Assembly (NCBI GenBank): GCA_023055355.1
Contig: JALJCS010000004.1
Coordinates: 21,953,744 to 22,017,743 of the forward strand
Direction: 5' to 3'
From: Agelaius tricolor
Taxonomy: Eukaryota; Chordata; Aves; Passeriformes; Icteridae
DNA length: 64,000 nucleotides
In this document: piece by piece, positions 57,025 to 64,000 of the stretch
Layout of the letters: each line of letters opens with the position of its first letter
Position numbering within the stretch: the first letter of the stretch is position 1
Position numbers and translations under genes: made by a program
Notes under the pieces: generated by a model
Databases searched by the model: none
Told to the model about the DNA's origin: nothing
What the model saw: only the letters and a program-made list of their open reading frames with translations

Positions 57025-58012
57025 GAATTACAGAGTAGTTATGGTTGGAAGGAGCCTTTGGAGATCTTCCAGTCCAACCTCCCTGCCAAAGCAGGGTCGG
57101 CTAAGAGCAGGTTACACAGGAATCTGGCCAGTTTTGAATGTCTCCAGAGAGGGAGACTTAACAATATCTTTGGGCAGCCTCTTCCAGTGCTCTGCCAGCC
57201 TCAATGTCAAAGAGACTTTTCCTCATATTGAGGTGAAACTTCCTCTGTTTTAGTTTAGGGCCGTTGCTCCTTGTCCGGTTGATGGACACCACTGAAAAGA
57301 ATCTGGCACCATCCTCTTGGCACCCACCTTTCAGATATTAATGTGTTAATGAGATCGCCTCTCAGTCGTCTCCAGACTAAACAGGTTCATTTCCTGCATT
57401 TCATCTCTCCTCATAAGAGAGATGCTCCAGACACCAAATTATCTTTGTTACCCTCTGCTGGACCCTCTCCAGTAGCTCCTTGTCTGTCTTTTACTGAGGA
57501 GCCCAGAACTGGACACAGCACTCCAGATCCAGCCTCACCAGGGCTGAGTAGAGGCACAACTCCCTCGACCTTCTGGCCGTGCTCTTTCTGATGCACCCCA
57601 GGATACCCTTGGCCCTCCTGGCCATAGGGGCACTGTCAGCTCATGGATGGCTTGTGATCCACCAGGAGTCCCAGGTCCTTCTCCACAGAGCTGCTCTGGA
57701 GGGACAACCCCTGGCCTGTGCTGGCACTTGGGGCTGTTCCTGCCCAGGTGCAGGACCCAACACCTGCCCTTGTGGAGCTCATTAAGTTTCTCTCTGCCCA
57801 GCTCTCCAGCCTAGCAAGGTCCCACAGAATGGCAGCAGAGCCTTCAGGAGGATCACCACTCCCTCAGTTTAGTGCCATCAGCAAACTTGCTGAGGGTACA
57901 TTCTATCCCTTCATCTGGGTCATCGATAAACAAGTTGAACAAGACTGGTTCCAGTATTGATCCCTGAGAATGGCGTTGACTACAGGCCTCCAGGTGGATT
58001 CTGGAAATGTCT
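57025..58012 (-). mobile_element. CR1 LINE, 1 kb 5'-truncated copy, minus orientation
   Basis: Longest and best-preserved CR1 in the window. It starts at TACAGAGTAGTTATGGTTGG and runs through CAGTCCAACCTCCCTGCCAA, GTCTCCAGACTAAACAGGTT, CACAGCACTCCAGATCCAGC, GATGCACCCCAGGATACCCT, GTGATCCACCAGGAGTCCCA and GCCATCAGCAAACTTGCTGA to GATCCCTGAGAATGGCGTTG. It contains the CR1 3' UTR and the distal end of the pol ORF (on the minus strand). The frame is broken by stops and indels. The frames at 57343-57960 are shadows of this element. Confidence 0.95.
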
Positions 58013-59876
58013 TTAACAGTTTTTTAAATGCAAATAATTAATTGAATAAATATACATTGAGTAGTTCTTTAATGTTGCATTATTTATACAGAGTTTGTAG
58101 CATCTGATGATCAGATAAATCTGTTTGTTATTGCTACTGTTTGTGAACTTCAACATTACTCTCTTTAGAATACATTTTGAAAAAGAAATTGTGTGCATAC
58201 ATTGGAAGATATTTAACTTACTAAATACAGGTAATACAGGATTAGCCTTTGTAAAGGAGATTCTCTGCAAGACAAAACCACAGAAATTTCTCAGGCATCA
58301 GTAAATCTTTATCTCTTTGTGCTGGTTTTATGTTTCTCTATCTCAAAATAAATGCCAACATTTCAGCTGGAAGCAAGTGTTACAACATCCTGAAGTTGTT
58401 AAATTGTTTAAAAGGAAATTTGAGTGATAGTAACATTTGTGGTACTGTTTTAGTAAAGTAAGTTAGACCTTCAGTGGAGCAATCACATACAAGAAGCAGA
58501 GTGCTGCAGCATTGATAATCAAAGCTGTGGAATTGCTTCAAGTGAGAAAAAATGAAGAGAATACACACGTTGTTGGATTGCACAGTTGTTGATATCGTGT
58601 ATGGTGAATGTATTAAGTAGCACTACCTGCCCTGAAAATAGGAAAACTTTAGCTGTCTAACAAGGAGGATTGTTTAATCAGAGTTGAAGCTTTCATTTGC
58701 AACTAAAAGGGAGCATATGTTTGTAATGTTAGATATGGTGTTGGACTTGAACTTGCAAAACATCGTTTCTGGCTGTATTTCTGCTTCTGATAATGTGTAT
58801 TTCCTAATTACTGGCCTGTTTTCTCCACCTTTCTAGACATCATCTTCTCTGTTCCTTTTTTCCATTTGGTTTTTAAGTTGTTGAATACGTGTTCATGTTC
58901 TAGCATATAGTCAATGTCAATCACATTCAGTTTTCCTAAGGACAGCTAAATTCTGTTGCAGAATATTTTCTGCTATGTTGCCTAATGTAATCCAGGAGTT
59001 GGAACCTAGCAAGTAAAACAAAGGTTTGCATGACATACCAGTAGCATGAACAGAAATCAGTGCTATTTGTGTAGTAGACTTTGTAATAGTGGTTTGGCTC
59101 TTACGCTATTCTTTTTTTTTTTTTGTAAAGGTTCTTTGCTCTGACAATTGCTAGAACAGCATGCAATCTATGTAAATTAGTCCAGATTAAATAGAAATCA
59201 TAATATACTATTCCTGCATTGAGACAACTTTTCACTGTGAATTTCAGGAGAGCTTTTAACAACTAAAATACCAACAGAAATGTTTTCTTTCTTCTTTATG
59301 AGATATATCTGTCATTTTTGACATGAGAGTAATATACAGAATTAACTTCTTATAATGACAGATTTATTTGGATATAGACCAGAATAATTTGTGTAAGACT
59401 GAAGAGCTGTATTCTTATTTTGCTTACAGCCCACCTCCCTCTGTCTCCTTCCCCTTTTAACTTAGGTAGTTGGCATTCATACCCGTTTTCAGTTCTTATG
59501 CAACCTCCTGAAATCTTATGTTTCTTCATGGATTATGATTAACATTAGAGCAATCAAGAAACTTGATATACATTGTGGGGTACTCCAGTGGCATTCTCTT
59601 CACTACACTATGAACAGAAGTAGGCAGTTTGGTGTTTTTTTAGTTTTTGTTTTTGTTTTTTTCAGTAGCTATATTAAAGCAGAGAAGTGGAAATAGTAAA
59701 CCTAATTTAAAGAATTTTGACATACTGTACTGAATGCTGAAAGCCTGTATCTAGCTTGCTAAATTTTAAAAATAGGTAAAGAGGGGAATATCTTAATTTG
59801 TAGTAAGTTTCTCAAACCTGTGATAGAACATTGTTCCAAATAAGTGCATTAAAATCTGCATATTTCTCTTTTTCAG

Positions 59877-60023
59877 ACAAGAGCAGGTCAGTGTTCTGTA
59901 TCAGAACATACACATAGCAGAACCAAGATTAATCCAGCCGTATGAGCATGTCATTAAGAACTTCATCCAAGAGATCAAACTTCAAAGCACCGAGATGGAA
60001 ACTCTGGCCATAGCGGTAAAAAG
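59877..60023 (+). CDS. RASEF: RASEF exon 2
   Basis: 147 bases. The first base A completes the Arg codon split after exon 1, giving ...[15 protein letters not shown]. It then encodes [20 protein letters not shown] and [17 protein letters not shown], and ends with two bases of the next Arg codon at donor AG|GTATAG. The acceptor is a clean TTTCTCTTTTTCAG. The residues closely match human RASEF as I recall it ([20 protein letters not shown]). This segment links the EF-hand region to the coiled coil and is the most conserved part seen here. Confidence 0.97.
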
Positions 60024-60803
60024 GTATAGTGAATTGTCTTTCTAGTTCAGTTCTGTGGTTTCTTTTTTATTCCTCTTCTCATGCTTTTATTGATTAAACT
60101 ATTGAGAGTTAATGCTAAAATGTGCCGTGCAAAGTATTTCTGTAAACTGAGTTCTGAAGTTAGTTTGTGTGCATACCCTTGTGCATAAGCATATATAGCA
60201 GCCTGCAAATGATTGCCTGTTCATACTTTTGATAAATTCTGGGCCAAATTTTTGCATCTATTGTTAGTTAAATGCCTTAAAACATTTTGACTCCTCTTCC
60301 TTGGCTGCAACTTTGAGTTTTATCATACACGTCCACTATACTTTTATTTTAGAAATCATATTTTTGCTTCGTGAGCTTCAAGGAATGTATTTACCTGTTT
60401 TAACTACTTGGCACTGTCAGTCTCACATCATAACTGCCAAAACCAAACAGATTAGGTCAGAACAGAGATCTTGTATGTGTGGGTGATGCAAGTTGCTTTT
60501 GAAGTCTCTTCATAGGATAACAAGGGCACCTTTCATCTTTGTAAATTAATTTAAAAAATGCAGATGTATTTAATGCTAATCATCAGCTTGCAGCTGTTAT
60601 TTAAAATCTAATTTGCCAGTATCTTCAAAATAATTTGGGATTTAGGTGCCTAGCCACACCAGTTTCAAGGTCTGGGCAATGTTAAACTGTTTCCTTGTCT
60701 TTCTGTCTAATTTGTTTCAGTTGAGGTGGGCAGATAGTTTCACACAGTGTTTCTTTCAAGCTGGAGGGCAATTCCTAAGAGAGTATTTTCTTTTAAATTT
60801 TAG
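60024..60803 (+). other. RASEF: RASEF intron 2
   Basis: 780 bases, GTATAG donor and TTTTAAATTTTAG acceptor. No transposon or gene recognised. Confidence 0.95.
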
Positions 60804-60894
60804 GGCTCAAGACAAAGCAGCAGTTCAACTCAGTGAGTTAGAGGAAGAAATGGAACTACGGATACAGGCTGCAGAGCATAAAGTTAAAAAGGAA
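60804..60894 (+). CDS. RASEF: RASEF exon 3 (coiled-coil start)
   Basis: 91 bases. The first G completes Arg from exon 2, then [20 protein letters not shown] and [10 protein letters not shown], ending at phase 0 before GTGAGT. This matches the family's coiled-coil opening ([20 protein letters not shown] in human, from memory). The heptad-like Leu/Ile/Met spacing and high charge support a coiled coil, which in this family mediates self-association. If the donor were ignored the frame would run a further 50 codons to 61044, but that extension has no family counterpart. Confidence 0.96.
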
Positions 60895-63369
60895 GTGAGT
60901 ATTTTATATTTACAGCATTTCATAATTACTGAACTCTCAGTGATCTTAAGCAGGATTGATGGCCACGTGTGGTTTGATCCTGATGGACTGACTCAAAGCT
61001 GCTCTAGACAGGGCCTGGATGAAAAAATACTATACTTGAGATGAAAAAATGCATGATCTTAATGCTTTCCTAAAGAGGAATATCTGCTTAGGTGTAATAA
61101 ACCAAGAAAAAAAAGTCTCTCCCTTTTGTGGGAACATACTGGCCAAGAAGAGTTCCTTTCTGAGACCAGTATTGAAAACAGACTGGAGAAAATTATATTT
61201 CAGCACTAAATAATGTAATCTAGTTCTCCTAGTAAAATAATTTATGTATAATTTAATGCTTCGATTATTTGCTCCTTCTTTGTATATCTGCCTGGAGAAA
61301 TGATCTTTTTTTCCTCCGTTCTCCTGCAACTACATTTTAGAGACTTAAGAGGGGGTAGCTGTGATAGCAATGTTCCTGGGCCCCTCAAACTTAATGGGAA
61401 ATTCTGTTTTGATCTGCTCAATTTTATCTGTTGTTTCAACCCACTTGCAGTCTATATGAAGAGGAGTAAAAATCCTCTTCTCTTACCCAGGGAGAGATAT
61501 ATTAGAGCCACATGTGACTGAATAATTCAAAGGAGCAAGACCAGTTCCCTGGTTCATTTTGAATTGTTACTACATTCATTTAAGATAAGCCAAACTTTAT
61601 ATGAGCATAACAGTTTGTAAAAGTGTTTTAATGAGGGCATAAGAAATGCTTTAATTAAAACATATAGCATGGGCATAATTATTGCTTGGTCGGACACGTG
61701 GTGTACTGAACATCTATGTGTATTTGCTATGGGTTCTTTTACCAGAGTCCTTGCAGAACCAGAAGTAACAAACTGCTGTCTGCCAACTTGCTGATTTTAA
61801 GTAGTTCACACTAATTGATATGTGAAGGTAAATGGTATTCTGATAGATTTACTTCAAGTAGCTTTTTATCCTATACAGGAGAAAACAGTCCTACCACACC
61901 ATAAAAGCCTATTGTGTTCCTAGAAACAAAATATAATGGCATAAAAATCTTAAAGATATCACACCTGCCAAAAAAATGTGTGATTTGATGTGTTTAACTA
62001 ATGGTAATGCAGCTCCTAGTAGAGATAAATTTTCACTTCCAGAGAAGCTAAGTTGTTAATGTTTAGAAAACAAATACATTTTCTCTGAAAAATTACTCTC
62101 CTCAAAAAGTGACAAATCACTGAAATACCCTTTTTCACTGCTTAAAAAAGATGACTGGGATGTGTGTGTTTGCAGTTATGTTCTGGCATTATGCAGAAGT
62201 GGGTCTTCTATGTATTCTCTACATCTAGTCTGTGTTCTCAATCACTGTTTGCATCTAGCCATAGGTATGAAAGATGGTCTGTTAACTTGTTTCTCACAAG
62301 GCTTTTTTAATTTTCACTCTCCAGTGTTCCTTGTAGCTCCTAGCTCCACATACCGCACCTACTAAAACGCCCCGAGTGTAAATGTTAAGTTATTTACTTT
62401 GTGGGAATGTACTAAGCCATTAATCTTAGTGTCTGTAATCAAGGCTATTGTTTGTCAGAGTGATCTCACTCATGCCACCGGGACACCTGCTTCTGCATGA
62501 GCCTATCCTGTATTTTGTTTCTTCAAGGGAAGCAAATAGTTACCCAACAATACTTACGAGTCCATGTAGTTGGCAACAGTAGGGGAATCCGACTTAAATT
62601 GATTACTTGGATTATTGTTTTAACACATGAATACCAGCGTCACCTACAGGAAATTCTGAATTCTAAGCAAAATCTATGCCTGCCTCTTCCACGTGAAAAC
62701 TCAACCTGTCTTATTGGCTCCACTTCACACTGCTGCATTCTGACTTCTTGTGTTGTGAAACTGGAGTCGCTGGGAGTGATTGGAGTGAGTAGAGCACACC
62801 AGTCAATAGCACACCACATCCCCGTAGGCAGTACTTGGTGCAGTCTCTAAACACAGGCACACACCCTGCCATATGCCCTGGTAAAAGACGGCATTGCTTC
62901 CCTTTCCATCTGTTGAGACCATCCTGGTGATGTGGGTGGTATTGAATAGACAGCAGTGAAAACACCCCCTTGTCTCTGTTCCTGGGATGGTACCATTTAT
63001 CTAAGACTAGAGATGCTGTCATCTGCTTTTACTGACATGGGCCTGTAATGTTCTAACACTTGCAAGCAAAAAAATTAAAAAGAAGGAAGTAAAAAAAAAG
63101 TGACATTGAGAATGTTAAGCACAGGAATCATGAATGAAAAACGCTGAATGGACCCAAATCTTTATTCTCATGCCACTATTTTATTTGTATGAGTGTTTTA
63201 GAAGTGGACTGCAATTACAGAATCAGAACCTATGGATCTTCAGGAAGGGACAGAATAGAAAGACACATTTGTCTAAGCAAAAAGCATGTGCTTTCCAAAC
63301 TAATGAATGAATTTTTTGATAAACGTCTGAAACCTGTCTCAGCTTCTAATGAGATTGAAAATATTGCAG
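60895..63369 (+). other. RASEF: RASEF intron 3
   Basis: 2.5 kb, GTGAGT donor and AATATTGCAG acceptor. A 117-codon frame at 62497-62850 is present but unrecognised and has no splice support. No clear transposon. Confidence 0.93.
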
Positions 63370-63465
63370 GAGAAGCAAAAGGCTGAAGAAGCACTAAATG
63401 AGCTGAAGCGCCAGTATGACACTGAGGTTGGGGATCTTCAGGTGACAATAAAAAAACTTAAAAAG
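63370..63465 (+). CDS. RASEF: RASEF exon 4 (coiled coil, continues)
   Basis: 96 bases, phase 0 at both ends: [20 protein letters not shown] then [12 protein letters not shown], before donor AAAAAG|GTAAGT. Matches human RASEF ([20 protein letters not shown], from memory). The four exons sum to 702 bases, exactly 234 codons, with all splice phases consistent. That leaves about two thirds of the protein, including the rest of the coiled coil, the linker and the Rab GTPase domain, to the right of the window. Confidence 0.97.
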
Positions 63466-64000
63466 GTAAGTGAGTTGAAGTCTGGTGAGTTTTTTTAAGT
63501 ATTTTAAGAGATCTTGACCTTATGAAATGCCTCCCTCAAGATGGATAATCATAATTGTAGGTTTCTAATTTAATTTGTATTAGTAAATGGCAGCTGCAGA
63601 TAATTTTTAGGTTGTGTTTACATTCTGTGCTATTGTATTCATGCTTTGTAATTTGTTGAAATACTTAGGAAAGGGAGCAGCAATTATTACCTAAATTCTG
63701 TAGCTTAACAATTTTCTAGGTCCATCAGGTTATTAATATTGCAGTTACCTAGTCTTATGTTTGGCCCATTAGAAATAGTCCAATAAGTTGCAACTAAGTA
63801 TTTGTAATTTATAAATAAAGATGGAATTTGAAACACGGATATTGTAATTTACATATAGTGCCTTTTAGTACCCAACTTTATGTATAGTGCCTTTTAGAAC
63901 TCAACTGTAATCTGAGATAGTAATTTGATTCCTAGTAAAAAAGTAAAATGAAATCTCAGGTAGGAATGATGTTTTGGAATATTTCGTAATTTGGGTTTAA
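63466..64000 (+). other. RASEF: RASEF intron 4 (5' part)
   Basis: Begins with a consensus GTAAGT donor and runs off the window. Contains a 29-base tandem duplication at 63854-63907. Confidence 0.9.
63854..63907 (+). repeat. 29-base diverged tandem duplication
   Basis: TATAGTGCCTTTTAGTACCC (63854) recurs as TATAGTGCCTTTTAGAACTC (63883); period 29, about 1.9 copies. Confidence 0.9.

Larger units (their letters stand above)
49679..59876 (+). other. RASEF: RASEF intron 1
   Basis: 10.2 kb, GTAAGG donor to TTTCTCTTTTTCAG acceptor. Its first 250 bases are still CpG island; the rest is AT-rich. It holds a 40-base near-perfect palindrome (55840-55879), two adjacent minus-strand CR1 fragments (56873-58012) and a T run near 59110. 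Frames inside (50880-51062 minus, 51600-51965 minus, 54202-54465) show no splice context or recognisable similarity. Confidence 0.9.

Noticed and set aside
57343..57960. Several 60-80-codon frames near 57.4-58.0 kb
   Set aside because: They lie inside the CR1 copy at 57025-58012 and are shadows or decayed pieces of it.
60646..61044. 132-codon plus frame covering RASEF exon 3
   Set aside because: It is exon 3 with intron sequence read through on both sides. The true boundaries are set by the acceptor at 60803 and donor at 60895 and by the family sequence.
62497..62850. 117-codon plus frame in RASEF intron 3
   Set aside because: No splice context, no recognisable motif and a Cys/Ser/Leu-rich composition; most likely chance.

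Overview
This is a stretch of bird nuclear DNA. Evidence: multi-exon genes with GT-AG introns, an AT-rich intergenic background broken by one sharp CpG island, many truncated CR1 LINE 3' ends (the dominant avian retroposon), and at least one LTR of a type I know from bird genomes. The LTR type and the absence of mammalian SINEs/L1 fit a neoavian, possibly songbird, genome; the species cannot be fixed from the sequence. FRMD3 and RASEF are neighbours in human 9q21.32, which corresponds to the avian Z chromosome, so the window is probably Z-linked (inference).

Layout. 1-5355 is the last intron of FRMD3. 5356-5951 is the FRMD3 terminal coding exon (C-terminal 197 residues with the membrane helix), followed by a long 3' UTR with the best poly(A) signal at 8783. 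About 8.8-49 kb is a ~40 kb AT-rich intergenic region carrying CR1 remnants (19.0, 20.3-21.0, 21.8-22.4, 27.3-27.9, 30.3, 36.6 kb), a candidate solo LTR on the minus strand (37.2-37.6 kb), a well-recognised ERVL-like LTR on the plus strand (43.2-43.7 kb), simple repeats, and several exon-like segments that match no gene I know. A CpG island at about 49.06-49.93 kb holds the RASEF promoter and first coding exon. RASEF exons 1-4 (49311-49678, 59877-60023, 60804-60894, 63370-63465) join in frame to exactly 234 codons covering the EF-hand pair and the start of the coiled coil. The gene runs off the right edge, with the Rab GTPase domain outside the window.

Both known genes are on the plus strand in tandem, in the same order and relative orientation as in human. 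FRMD3 is a FERM-domain cytoskeleton-membrane linker. RASEF (Rab45) is an EF-hand/Rab protein of membrane traffic. Nothing suggests they are co-regulated beyond being neighbours.

The most interesting unexplained signals are a terminal-exon-like segment on the minus strand (31424-31566) with a strong acceptor and a 46-codon coding-like frame; an LTR with an intact TATA box just upstream of an exon-like frame ending in a near-consensus donor on the RASEF strand (43.2-43.9 kb); a 208-codon minus-strand frame at 44.3-44.9 kb; and two near-perfect hairpins (27461-27510, 55840-55879). No complete undescribed system could be demonstrated.
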